The notes: generated from the letters alone by a model not told the origin. DNA of 34,156 bases from an uncultured bacterium (GCA_947643145.1 CANRVD010000031.1:1-34156), one strand, 5' to 3'; positions 7,516-16,008 are shown, counted from the first letter of the stretch. Program-made: numbers and translations.

Positions 7516-9378
7516 TCAGACCACATCCATAAACAGCATTTCTATCATTTCCTCTGTTGTACGTCTTCTGGCATCTCTTTCTTTTTCCTGTTCCTTTTTC
7601 TCAACTTTTTCCAAACGCGCCTCCTGCTCTTCTCTTACAGCTTCCTGAACCGAATCAAACTTCCTGATTAGCTGTTCCCATTCCTTTTCTGTAAAAGACG
7701 CTGCTCCTATCGGATAAGAAGTCTCTGGTTCTCCCTTTTTTATCCTTTCATAAAGCTCTTCTATTTTTTCTGCCAGCAGTTTCCTGTAATCTACTGTCTC
7801 TTCCTTGACATCTGAGACTTCTGAAAGATTTTCCAACTTCTTTATAAATGCTTTATAAAACGCCCTCTCCCTGTTAATTGCCCTCTTCTCTTCTGCTGAC
7901 TTTCCTGTTGTATCAGACAGTGGATGTTCTAACTGGTATAATGCGGTTTTTGCTGCCTGTAACGCAGATTCCACAGAATCTCCTAAGACATCGGCAGAAT
8001 TTTCCCCGTCATTGTACCACTTCATAATACGCATAACCATCATTTGTGATATATGTGTCAGCTTGCCGGAAAAGTCCATTCCCATGCCGTCCATTCCTAT
8101 TTCTTCTGCCGCTTCCATCCATGCCTTCCGCACTTCCTCTGCTGCATTCGGTGCAAAACGTGAAAATGCTTCATCCCGTTCCGTCTGTTCAGAAGCAACT
8201 TTTTCAAATAACTTCTGTAATGCGCCTTTTACTTCAAAATTTTGATAGTTCGCCAGCCTTTCCTGCCAGTTTATCTTAGCACTGGTAAAATCTGACTGCG
8301 TCTCGGAGCCAAAGAAATCCGCCTGCCTTGCCTGGGAATAGACATTTTTATCTGTTCCTAACGTCCCCTGCTTCTCATGATGAAGTAAAAATGCAAACAT
8401 TTCTAACTCTGTCGCATTTTCCGGATTAACGGTATTGACATAAATATAACGAATATCCTCACTTCCATCCTCTCCGGTAATATGTACTTCTATCACAGGA
8501 CTTTCTTTTGTGGAATCATTCGCATAGCGTGCATAGTAACTGCTCTTTCCGTCCATCGTCCCGCCTAGCCCCAGTATGCCGCTGCTTAGATTCCCAACTC
8601 TTACTTCTGCCTGAAACCGCCCGTTCTCTGTTTCCAGATACTTGTTTTTGCCATTCTTATCAAGCACATAGTTATTCAGCGCATTATAAATATTTGTCCA
8701 CTTATGGTAACTCTCCATATCTCCCGAATTCCATGTTTTATCCCTTTCAGCGCTTATTTCCGATAATCTGTCGGCACAACTCTCCTCGTCATAGAACGAA
8801 AAAAATGTCCACAGAAGTTTCTTACAGTTCTGACTCTGCTCATATACACCTGCTGCTTCGTAGTCATATCCCATTTTACCAATAATATCCATCCAATTCC
8901 GTTTTCCTGTTAAAAACTCATTATAATCTGACAATGGTAAAATATAACCATTCTGCTCAGCATTCATGGCATATGCCTTCATCTTCTGATAAGAGCCATA
9001 TGTCCCGCCATCTGAAATTCCCTTATCATCTGCATAGCTTAACAATGCAAACATCTCCAGCTCTGATGCATTTTCTGGATTCACTTCTTTGATGGCAACT
9101 TTGTAAGACACCTCCTTCCCGCCATAATTTGATGTGACCTGTACAACTGGATTTTCTTCTGTAGATTCTTTCGCATACCTTGCACTCATTCCATATGTTA
9201 TGCCATTGTACTCATATGGAATCATAGTAAGGCCAATGACATCACTATCATTTTGTTCTTCCGTACATTCTGCAGCAGAAGAAATGCCCTGATAGAACTC
9301 TTCCACTGACATTTGGTTCTGCTTGTTCCTGGCATATCCTAATTCAGAATAACCAGCCTGCAATGCTCCTATTGCCAT
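7516..9378 (-). CDS. Unknown 620-aa protein with an internally duplicated domain
   Basis: I cannot assign a function. There is no signal peptide or membrane helix. Two copies of an approximately 80-residue unit are visible, near residues 58-135 and 278-360. Both contain ARYA..ST.E.PV..V and then VNPENA(S/T)ELEMFA(L/F)L, a very regular shared core. The C-terminal third is helical and charged; residues from about 540 have SFTEKEWEQLI followed by a long Glu/Lys/Arg coiled-coil ending TEEMIEMLFMD. The shape suggests a cytosolic or non-classically exported structural protein; this is inference. The start has GAAAGGAGAG just upstream. It is a monocistronic unit with a clear terminator downstream and a hairpin-rich region upstream. 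Confidence 0.75.
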   Translation of the reverse strand: MAIGALQAGYSELGYARNKQNQMSVEEFYQGISSAAECTEEQNDSDVIGLTMIPYEYNGITYGMSARYAKESTEENPVVQVTSNYGGKEVSYKVAIKEVNPENASELEMFALLSYADDKGISDGGTYGSYQKMKAYAMNAEQNGYILPLSDYNEFLTGKRNWMDIIGKMGYDYEAAGVYEQSQNCKKLLWTFFSFYDEESCADRLSEISAERDKTWNSGDMESYHKWTNIYNALNNYVLDKNGKNKYLETENGRFQAEVRVGNLSSGILGLGGTMDGKSSYYARYANDSTKESPVIEVHITGEDGSEDIRYIYVNTVNPENATELEMFAFLLHHEKQGTLGTDKNVYSQARQADFFGSETQSDFTSAKINWQERLANYQNFEVKGALQKLFEKVASEQTERDEAFSRFAPNAAEEVRKAWMEAAEEIGMDGMGMDFSGKLTHISQMMVMRIMKWYNDGENSADVLGDSVESALQAAKTALYQLEHPLSDTTGKSAEEKRAINRERAFYKAFIKKLENLSEVSDVKEETVDYRKLLAEKIEELYERIKKGEPETSYPIGAASFTEKEWEQLIRKFDSVQEAVREEQEARLEKVEKKEQEKERDARRRTTEEMIEMLFMDVV

Positions 9379-9462
9379 ATCTCTCCTTTCTGCAGTCCGT
9401 CAGGCAGTCGGGACCGCACCACTTCCCTGTTAAGGTCCAAGTGGCTTCTATTTTTTTAAGCC

Positions 9463-9490
9463 AAAAAGGGCACCGGCTTCGCTTGTGCCC
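9463..9490 (-). terminator. Intrinsic terminator with GCGAAGC loop
   Basis: On the minus strand GGGCAC pairs with GTGCCC around a loop containing GCGAAGC and is followed directly by TTTTTGG. It lies between the hydrolase gene (upstream on this strand) and the 620-aa gene, and would terminate the hydrolase transcript or attenuate the next one. Confidence 0.7.
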
Positions 9491-9492
9491 TA

Positions 9493-9625
9493 GCAAAAAT
9501 GCTAAAGCATTTTTGTTGACATCCCGCTAAACAAAGAAGCGCTAAACTTCAGACACAATCCCTTGAAATTTAGCGCTCTCCTTAGCTGATAGTTATATCG
9601 GCATAATTTGTTTTAATTATAACTA
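9493..9625. other. Cluster of further hairpins between the hydrolase and the 620-aa gene
   Basis: Three more inverted repeats lie in a row: CAAAAATGC/GCATTTTTG (9494-9515, 4-nt loop), AGCGCTAAA/TTTAGCGCT (9538-9577, 22-nt loop) and TAGTTATA/TATAACTA (9590-9625). On the minus strand a tiny open frame, ATG to TAG encoding MSTKML, overlaps the first. No other gene is visible between 9379 and 9654. Confidence 0.55.
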
Positions 9626-9654
9626 CTAAGTTCAAATACGTGATTACTTTCTTT

Positions 9655-10434
9655 TTATTCCAAAGCCAGATACTTATTCCTTCGGCAGTTCATACATTCA
9701 TGTATGAAATATAATGTCATGGCTTCCATCCGCCGATTGCCCTCCTCCGAAAATCCGTGTCCCTCATTCGGAAATATTTCTAATCTGGCATCTGGATACT
9801 GCTCCGACGCCCATACCGCATAATCTGACATCACCACACTATCCTCTGCCCCATGCATCAACAGCACACTTTTGGGAAATGTACCAACTTGCTTCTTTAT
9901 CTGAAAACCACGTATCGTTTCAAAAAATCTGCGTCCTAACAACATCCCCCACAGTTCCTCTGTATCTGGGATATCCTCTTCTTTTTCAAAACGTGCGTTC
10001 CAGTCATCCGCAATACAAAGCGCCGGATACAGCAAAACCAGCGCATTGATATCATCCCCTCTTTCCTCAGCAGTTAATGCTGAAACCATTCCTCCCTGAC
10101 TGGCACCGAACAGATAAATATTACTGTTATCAACACATTTCCATCCTTTCACCTCATCTATCACAGCATTCAAATCTTCTTTTTCTGTAAATATTGTCAT
10201 TTCCGTTGTTGGAAAACCACTGCTATCTCTTGTACTGCCGCCACAAAAGGTATAGCAGACTGCTCCAATTCCATTTGCTGCAAAATACCTCGCTGAAATC
10301 TCAAAATCCTCCTTGTGCCCATTGTAGCCATGACTAAAAATTATCAGCGGGAAACATTTACTTCCCTCTGGTTTATAGAATGTTCCGTCAATTGTTCTGT
10401 TATGATGTGATATTTTTATATCTTCTATCTGCAT
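9655..10434 (-). CDS. Alpha/beta hydrolase (esterase/dienelactone-hydrolase type)
   Basis: A 259-aa cytosolic serine hydrolase of ordinary single-domain length. The catalytic triad is readable: nucleophile S112 in GASQGG, D198 in HGAEDSVV and H226 in GHGF. The oxyanion-side motif SHGYNGHKEDF and the segment around residues 63-90 (GGST...EMT..TE..DL) resemble bacterial cinnamoyl/feruloyl esterases, so an ester of a plant phenolic or a short acyl chain is a possible substrate; that is inference. The ATG at 10434 has GGGAG at good spacing. It begins 14 bases after the thermonuclease stop, so the two are very likely co-transcribed. Confidence 0.85.
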   Translation of the reverse strand: MQIEDIKISHHNRTIDGTFYKPEGSKCFPLIIFSHGYNGHKEDFEISARYFAANGIGAVCYTFCGGSTRDSSGFPTTEMTIFTEKEDLNAVIDEVKGWKCVDNSNIYLFGASQGGMVSALTAEERGDDINALVLLYPALCIADDWNARFEKEEDIPDTEELWGMLLGRRFFETIRGFQIKKQVGTFPKSVLLMHGAEDSVVMSDYAVWASEQYPDARLEIFPNEGHGFSEEGNRRMEAMTLYFIHECMNCRRNKYLALE

Positions 10435-10448
10435 ACCAATTCTCCCTT

Positions 10449-11063
10449 CTAATTTCTCTGTTTTTTAGGAAAAGCAGCTTTAAATCCATCTTTCCAAAAG
10501 CCTTTTTTCTGCTTTTCCGCCTTTTCCTCCATCTCCTCAAAGGTTTCCCTATACTTTCCGTTCGGAGAATAATATGCCGCTCTGGCATATCCATTCATCA
10601 CCAATGTCTGATTCAGCATGATGTAGTCATTTTCCTGATCTTTCAGATATACATATGCCAAAAGCCTGCCATACCTGTCCTGTTTTTCTTTATCAAACTC
10701 CAAATATACTGTCTCATTCGTAAGTAATTTCTTGGTATATGCGCTTGCCTTGTCCCCCCATTTTACATTACTGTCCTTATCATTTGATACACTTTCCGGC
10801 GTGTCAACGCCAATCAGCCTCACCTTCGTGTCCTCCCCATTATAATCAATCACAAAAGTGTCTCCGTCTACTACCCGTTCTACCTGATAGCCATTTTCTG
10901 CAACAGAATCCTGCGGCATAGCCGAATCTTCTGGTAAGAACGGTTTTAAAATATCTTCTCCAATACTTAGGGCAACCGCCACAATGATTAGAACAATACT
11001 TGCCCCAAGTGCTTTTATCCTTCTTTTTACTTTCCGTTTCAGTTTCTTCTCCATAGATTCCAT
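10449..11063 (-). CDS. Membrane-anchored thermonuclease (SNase family)
   Basis: A 204-aa staphylococcal-nuclease-like enzyme expected to cut DNA or RNA outside the cell. An N-terminal basic stretch precedes one membrane segment (about 18-36), then the SNase fold covers 58-200. The catalytic residues align: D68 in VDGDTF, R82, D87, T88 and E90 in VRLIGVDTPES, and R133 in DRYGRLLAYVY. The start at 11063 follows AGGCAGGA; a longer frame to 11156 has no ribosome site and a Cys-rich, implausible N-terminus. It is the first gene of a two-gene unit with the hydrolase. Likely role: nutrient or biofilm DNA degradation at the surface. Confidence 0.9.
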   Translation of the reverse strand: MESMEKKLKRKVKRRIKALGASIVLIIVAVALSIGEDILKPFLPEDSAMPQDSVAENGYQVERVVDGDTFVIDYNGEDTKVRLIGVDTPESVSNDKDSNVKWGDKASAYTKKLLTNETVYLEFDKEKQDRYGRLLAYVYLKDQENDYIMLNQTLVMNGYARAAYYSPNGKYRETFEEMEEKAEKQKKGFWKDGFKAAFPKKQRN

Positions 11064-11183
11064 ATGTATCCTGCCTTTCTGTGAAATCTGCCACAATTCA
11101 TTCCTATTACCCCGGCATTTAATACTGCAAACCAAACACAGGTTTGCTTTGCACAAATATCACTATATTCTATTCTTCTGCAT

Positions 11184-11223
11184 AAGTCAATAACCCCGCT
11201 GCAAGCAGCGGGGTTATTGACTT
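11184..11223. terminator. Perfect 40-base inverted repeat, T-run on the plus strand
   Basis: Nineteen bases on each side (AAGTCAATAACCCCGCTGC and its complement) pair perfectly around two bases. The T6 tract lies on the plus side (11222-11227), but the genes on both sides are on the minus strand. It may act as a bidirectional terminator after the serpin gene, or stop an antisense transcript. Confidence 0.75.
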
Positions 11224-11246
11224 TTTTAAAAATTCACTGTAACTAT

Positions 11247-12866
11247 TTAATTCATTTCATTCACCACTCCTGCAAAAACAGGTATCCCATAATAGGAATC
11301 ACCTATCACAAAAAGAAATGGCCGATTACAATCCACCGTATATTTTTTCTTCGTCATCCCGGCACCACACCGTAAACCTACCTCCGTATAAGATGCCACG
11401 CTACAGCCAATTTCATCCACTGCTACCTTGGAAGCCTGCACTACCTTATCTGCATAAAGTTTATACTCATCCTCTTTCTCTTCCCCGACAAGGCGTGTAA
11501 AATCTGCGTCATTAGCATCAAATAAATTTTTCACCCCCATCTTTTTCATAGCAGGAATCAAATCAACTTCTCCTGTTTCAATCTGAAATTTAGGCAGCTT
11601 TATGGTTACCTCTGCATATTCGCCATCTTTATCGCTATTTGTATGATCAGAAACGATATGCAGGACATCTTCCATATCCTTTTCCAGCATCTCATCCACC
11701 GTTACTCCCTCATTTGGCAGAAAAATCCACATAGACTTCCGGTTTTCAAATCCAATCGATACCGATGTAAAATCCTTTTTCCTGCAAATATACAAAGAAT
11801 CATCTACCCGCTTCATAAAATCGCATTCCGTCTGACTTCCATCTGCATTATAGAAAACCGCACTTTTCGTAAACTCTTTTGAAAAAGGGGTTATCCACTG
11901 GTCATAAAAATATGCCGTCGATAATAATACAGCCGCTGTATCCTTTTCCGTCTCAATCCCCTCTGCCTGCTTCTTTAAAGCATCTCCAGTCATATCGTTT
12001 ACCCAGTTCTGGATTTCCGAATCCATTGCCGTTGTTCCCATTTCTCCCTGATAGGTTGAAGCATAGTAGTTATCTGAGACGGTCTTTAAAATTTCCTTCT
12101 GAAAGGGAATATTCTGATTCAGCCAAATGGAATTTCCCAAAGTACACTTTGATATCTCATTGTCCTCATATACTGTACTCCAAATCTTCTGACTCTGTTC
12201 CCGCACGGTTTTAATGCTATCCTGACCTAATGCTCCCAAAAGCTCTGACTGCGTTTCCCCTGATGTCATTTCTGTAAGCATCGCCATGCAAAGATAGAGA
12301 TTGATTGGGGAACACGCTGTATTTTCCTGTGTCTCCGAAATAAGCGTCCCTTTAAAAAACTCCTGATAAAAATTCTTCAGGCTTTTTAAGTAACTGCTGT
12401 CAGGCTCCCATCCTTCATCTTCAAGCCAGTCAACCTGTTCTGGATAACTAACAGACTGCACCTGATATACAGCAGCCCCTTGTTCGATAGAAGCCCCCCC
12501 CTTTGCGATTTTTGCTGTATCGGCATCTCCCTCCGGCAATTCCTGTCCGCCTTTCTTTGCATCGTATGCCAATTCCATATCCTGCTGCTTTTCTGCTGTA
12601 TTTAGCAGCTTTTTATCCTCTGCCCCAAAATGCACCTTCACATATACTATACTAACCAGCAGCACAATCACTGCTGCAGTGCCACAAAAAAGATATCCAG
12701 TCTTCCTCCGGTTTCTCCATATCCTTCCTCCTCCAAGAAGCAGCTTTATTTTCCCCTCTCCTGCTTCCTCGTTCCTCTCCTCTTCACCATACAGGCTATT
12801 TGCTGTATCCTGAATAAAATCCTCTCTTATATCCCCCAGCTTGTCAAAAAACTCTTTCCCTTTCAT
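11247..12866 (-). CDS. Membrane protein with extracellular serpin domain, probable anti-sigma partner
   Basis: A 539-aa single-pass protein. Residues 1-55 are cytosolic; the start MKGKEFFDKLGDIREDFI resembles the N-termini of clostridial proteins encoded next to ECF sigma factors. A positive patch (RIWRNRRK) precedes a membrane helix at about 57-79, giving an N-in, C-out topology. After a linker, a serpin fold fills about 155-539, with SPINLYLCMAMLTEM near its start and RPFLFVI...GIPVFAGVVNEM at its end. The reactive-loop hinge is E485-I-G487-C488-SVASY: the P17 Glu and P15 Gly are kept, but P14 is Cys and P12-P9 are not small. The loop is about four residues longer than in alpha-1-antitrypsin, so P1 cannot be fixed. 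The gene overlaps the sigma gene (ATGA). Inhibitory activity is uncertain. Confidence 0.85.
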   Translation of the reverse strand: MKGKEFFDKLGDIREDFIQDTANSLYGEEERNEEAGEGKIKLLLGGGRIWRNRRKTGYLFCGTAAVIVLLVSIVYVKVHFGAEDKKLLNTAEKQQDMELAYDAKKGGQELPEGDADTAKIAKGGASIEQGAAVYQVQSVSYPEQVDWLEDEGWEPDSSYLKSLKNFYQEFFKGTLISETQENTACSPINLYLCMAMLTEMTSGETQSELLGALGQDSIKTVREQSQKIWSTVYEDNEISKCTLGNSIWLNQNIPFQKEILKTVSDNYYASTYQGEMGTTAMDSEIQNWVNDMTGDALKKQAEGIETEKDTAAVLLSTAYFYDQWITPFSKEFTKSAVFYNADGSQTECDFMKRVDDSLYICRKKDFTSVSIGFENRKSMWIFLPNEGVTVDEMLEKDMEDVLHIVSDHTNSDKDGEYAEVTIKLPKFQIETGEVDLIPAMKKMGVKNLFDANDADFTRLVGEEKEDEYKLYADKVVQASKVAVDEIGCSVASYTEVGLRCGAGMTKKKYTVDCNRPFLFVIGDSYYGIPVFAGVVNEMN

Positions 12867-13417
12867 AGATATCCTCCCCTCTCAAGCTGCGCTTTTAAAT
12901 CCTTCCGCATACGAAACAGCGCACTTTTCACCTTGCTTTCACTGATACCATACCTGCCTGCAATCTCCCCTATTGATGCCGCAAAATAGTACCGCGCCAA
13001 AAAAATTCTCCTCTGCTGAACCTTTTTCCCCTCTAGAAACCGATTAATTTCTTCCAGCAGTTCTTTTGTCCATAGCGCATCTTCAACCTGTTCCAGAGAA
13101 GCAACTGTTTCCTCTAACTCTTCAAAAATCCCCTCAATTTCCCCGCCCCTCTTCTGTGCATGGTTATATGCATAACGGTTCAAAGCCAGATTTTTCACTA
13201 CCCTGCATAGATATGGCAAAAGTGGTAACGGACGTTTTGGCGGTATGCTGTTCCATAAACTCAGATAGCCGTCATTTTCGCATTCTTCCGCATCCTGTCT
13301 GTTATTCAGGATATTAAAGGCAACCTGATAACAAAGCTTTCCATACTGCTTTTGTAAAATTTGAATCGCTTCCTCCTTCCTCTGCCAAAACAAATCTATA
13401 ATTTCTTCCTCCCTCAT
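12863..13417 (-). CDS. ECF-type RNA polymerase sigma factor
   Basis: A 184-aa sigma-70-family protein with only regions 2 and 4, as in extracytoplasmic-function sigmas. Region 2 covers about 10-85 (YGKLCYQVAFNILNNRQDAEEC, then PYLCRVVKNLALNRY). Region 4 covers about 125-175 with the helix-turn-helix IGEIAGRYGISESKVKSALFRMRKDL. GGAGGTGG precedes the ATG at 13417. Its stop codon overlaps the start of the serpin gene, so the two proteins are translationally coupled. The likely model is that the serpin protein holds this factor at the membrane until an extracellular signal arrives. The sigma probably drives its own promoter in the 13418-13756 gap, but I could not identify the promoter by eye. Confidence 0.9.
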   Translation of the reverse strand: MREEEIIDLFWQRKEEAIQILQKQYGKLCYQVAFNILNNRQDAEECENDGYLSLWNSIPPKRPLPLLPYLCRVVKNLALNRYAYNHAQKRGGEIEGIFEELEETVASLEQVEDALWTKELLEEINRFLEGKKVQQRRIFLARYYFAASIGEIAGRYGISESKVKSALFRMRKDLKAQLERGGYL

Positions 13418-13756
13418 TTTCCACCTCCAGTCCTCTTGTATTTTGCGCCCATATGATAGAATGCTTTGTTGTTTTGAAATTAGTTGTTACTATTCACAGT
13501 AATCTTTGGTTTCATAATATATAACAGAATCCAGAAGCATCCGTTGCACTTTTTTTCATCTTTTTTTCTAGAATGTGACAAAAATCTTTTCTTCATTTGG
13601 TCTCCTCCTCATCATGTAATCCCCCGCTATTTAATACCTTCGGAAGTCAAGTAGCAGGGAAAAAACTTCAAACGCACCTTCCATTTGAGTTGACATCTTA
13701 TATTTTTATATATTAAGATAATACGATACCAGAGTCAAAAGGAAGGGGGGACCGTC
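13418..13756. promoter_or_regulatory. Divergent intergenic region between sigma and response-regulator genes
   Basis: On the plus strand TTGACA at 13690-13695 and TAAGAT at 13714-13719 are 18 bases apart and fit a housekeeping promoter for the regulator gene, followed by the purine-rich GGAAGGGGGG. On the minus strand no sure promoter for the sigma gene is visible. An imperfect dyad GTTACTATTCACAGTAAT lies near 13485-13502. No gene or RNA element is recognised in the rest. Confidence 0.55.
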
Positions 13757-14479
13757 ATGCTAAGTATAGCTGTATGTGATGATGAAATACTGGAATGCTC
13801 TGCTCTTGCTAAAACAATTAAGAGCATTTGTGAAACTTTGAATACGGAGGTATCTGTTAAACAATTCTACCGTGCAAAGGATATCACTGTCTCTCATGAT
13901 AATTTTGATTTAATTTTTCTTGATATACTGATGCCGGAAACCAATGGTATGGAGGCAGCAAAACAAATCCGAAAGAATAAAACGAAAAGCAAAATAGTTT
14001 TTGTCACCGTAACCAAAGATTACGTCTTTGAAGCATATGATGTTGAAGCATACCACTATCTAATTAAGCCGGTAAAGCAGGATAAATTGAAAAATATTAT
14101 TACCCGTGCCGTCAGCGATATGCAGACAGATGAAAATCAGGAATATCTGATTTTGTCAACTGGAAAAAGCAAACGGAAAATTTTATTGAAAGACATATTA
14201 TATATAGAGTCTTATGGACGGACTGTAGTCTTTCATTGCGGCAAAGAAGAAATCACTGATTATTGTAAGATTGGGGAATTAGAACATAAACTTTCTGATA
14301 AACACTTTTTCCGTATACACAAAAGTTTTATCGTTAATCTGGAACATGCAGAAACCTATACCCGAAAAGAAGCCGTATTAGATAACGGGGATACTCTGCC
14401 CATTGCCAAAAGGCGTCATGAGGCATTTACAAAAGCAATTATGCAATATATCAAAAGAAGGGGCAATATTATATGTTAA
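13757..14479 (+). CDS. LytTR-family response regulator (AgrA/VirR type)
   Basis: A 240-aa two-component regulator. The receiver domain (1-120) has acidic D8-D9, phospho-acceptor D56 in FLDILMP, T84 and K104, so it should be phosphorylated. A LytTR DNA-binding domain (about 131-234) follows, containing FFRIHKSFIVNLEHAE and DGDTLPIAKRR-like sequence (DNGDTLPIAKRR). LytTR proteins bind paired short direct repeats and usually control peptide, bacteriocin or surface genes. The stop codon overlaps the start of the kinase gene (ATGTTAA), so the pair is coupled. A promoter is visible at 13690-13719. No AgrB or AgrD gene is nearby. Confidence 0.92.
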   Translation: MLSIAVCDDEILECSALAKTIKSICETLNTEVSVKQFYRAKDITVSHDNFDLIFLDILMPETNGMEAAKQIRKNKTKSKIVFVTVTKDYVFEAYDVEAYHYLIKPVKQDKLKNIITRAVSDMQTDENQEYLILSTGKSKRKILLKDILYIESYGRTVVFHCGKEEITDYCKIGELEHKLSDKHFFRIHKSFIVNLEHAETYTRKEAVLDNGDTLPIAKRRHEAFTKAIMQYIKRRGNIIC

Positions 14480-15837
14480 GTTCAGCGACTTTAATAAACT
14501 GTGCAAGGATTCTGCTGACATATACCCTTTATATTCTGATTGGTTTTCATGTTATGGAAAAATATTTTTCCATGCGGTACCAGAAATGGTTATCCCGAAT
14601 ACTCTATACAAGTATCATGCTGGCAGTAAGCGTCAGTGCACAAAATATAACTAACTATTTCTTTTACGAAAGCCTAAGACAGGCAAGTACTATTTTTCTT
14701 ATGCATTTTCTATTCTTTGGAACAGCATGGAGCAAAGCAGCAAATGCATGTATTTTGGCAGCCTGCCAGAACATCATATGGAATTTGGCAGGCTCCTTAC
14801 TTTCGATAGGGCTGCTTATTTATACCAAAAATACATCTACGGCAGATACTTTTAGTTCCGCATATGAATCCTTGCAGCTCAAAACAGAATTATTGACTGA
14901 CTGTATCACATATGCCGTTACAGGAATCGGAATTTACCTGATATTTTTACGAAAAAAATTACTGGTCCATATCATCAAAGACACTGGAAATTATGTACTG
15001 TTTTTTGTAACCGGCGGATTATTGCTTTTATATAATTTGATTGGTTATGGAATCACGCATAGCATAATGGTGACATCTAATACCAATTATTCAGATATAT
15101 GGCTGGATATGATTTTAACCCACACAGAAATTATGATTGCATCTGTATTATGCCTTTCCATCATTTTGGTATTGTATTTTGGAATACAGCATTTTATGTA
15201 TCAAAACATAGCAGTAAAGCAGCAAACGGAAAAAATCCATTATTATCAGAACCTTTTAAAGGAAAGAGACAGCCAGACAAAACTGCGCCACGATTTCAAA
15301 AATCACTTAATTGCCATGAAACAATACACGGAAAATGAAGACTGGAATGCATTAAAACAATATATGGATAACGTATTTGATTTTGGTATGTTTACAGACT
15401 CCGACCTTGCAACAGGAAACCGTATACTGGATGCCTTGCTGGGAATAAAGAAAGAAAAAATGCAGGCAGAAGGGATAGAATTCTTTTTTGATGTCTATTT
15501 TCAGCGAAAGCTTAAAATAAACGATTTTGATTTATGCATCTTATTTGGAAACCTCCTGGATAATGCCATCGAAGCAGCAGGTCAAAACCCTAAAAAATAT
15601 CATGTCTGCTGCCGGACGGAAATTCTGAAGAAAAATTTATTGATAGAAATAGAAAATGAATTTTGTACAGATGGAAAAACCATCTTTAGCGAACAGAACT
15701 ATAATACCGGATTGTGGAATGTAGAAACCGTTGTCAGAAAGTATAACGGTGTTTTGGATATCTCCACAGAAAATCAGGTTTTCAGCGTATCCATTTTACT
15801 GCCAGATGTTTACCCGGCCATTCATGACACCGATTAG
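14473..15837 (+). CDS. AgrC-like sensor histidine kinase (GHKL)
   Basis: A 454-aa membrane kinase. The first 240 residues form about six hydrophobic helices, typical of peptide-pheromone sensors. The dimerisation helix has LRHDFKNHL with phospho-acceptor H273. The N box is GNLLDNAIEAA (N364). The G box is reduced to NTGLWNVE near 411-418 in place of the usual N.GHGLG.., as in other short GHKL kinases. The cognate partner is the overlapping LytTR regulator. The ligand is unknown because no agrB/agrD-like gene or pre-peptide is adjacent; the 154-aa protein downstream is too long and charged to be a pheromone precursor. Confidence 0.9.
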   Translation: MLSSATLINCARILLTYTLYILIGFHVMEKYFSMRYQKWLSRILYTSIMLAVSVSAQNITNYFFYESLRQASTIFLMHFLFFGTAWSKAANACILAACQNIIWNLAGSLLSIGLLIYTKNTSTADTFSSAYESLQLKTELLTDCITYAVTGIGIYLIFLRKKLLVHIIKDTGNYVLFFVTGGLLLLYNLIGYGITHSIMVTSNTNYSDIWLDMILTHTEIMIASVLCLSIILVLYFGIQHFMYQNIAVKQQTEKIHYYQNLLKERDSQTKLRHDFKNHLIAMKQYTENEDWNALKQYMDNVFDFGMFTDSDLATGNRILDALLGIKKEKMQAEGIEFFFDVYFQRKLKINDFDLCILFGNLLDNAIEAAGQNPKKYHVCCRTEILKKNLLIEIENEFCTDGKTIFSEQNYNTGLWNVETVVRKYNGVLDISTENQVFSVSILLPDVYPAIHDTD

Positions 15838-15958
15838 GCCATTTGTAACATTTTTATCATTTCATCTGATAGACATGACGAAAATAGCAATAAGCCACTA
15901 ATAATTTGAAACTTTTACCAGGCAGGAACGCTGATATTTAGCTGTTAAAATCTATGAT

Positions 15959-15973
15959 GGTTAAATATCAATG
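15959..15973. repeat. Short repeated word GGTTAAATATCAATG
   Basis: Identical over 15 bases to 33271-33285, and shares 12 bases with the copy near 1549. It lies in the leader of the 154-aa gene, between two copies of AAAATCTATGA. Significance is unclear. Confidence 0.4.
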
Positions 15974-16008
15974 CCGCCAAAATCTATGAAGAAGGAGGAT
16001 GTTGCAAT

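Noticed and set aside
10984-11193. Plus-strand open frame ending at the 40-base palindrome
   Set aside because: Tempting because the palindrome has its T-run on this strand, but it has no ribosome site and is antisense to the thermonuclease.
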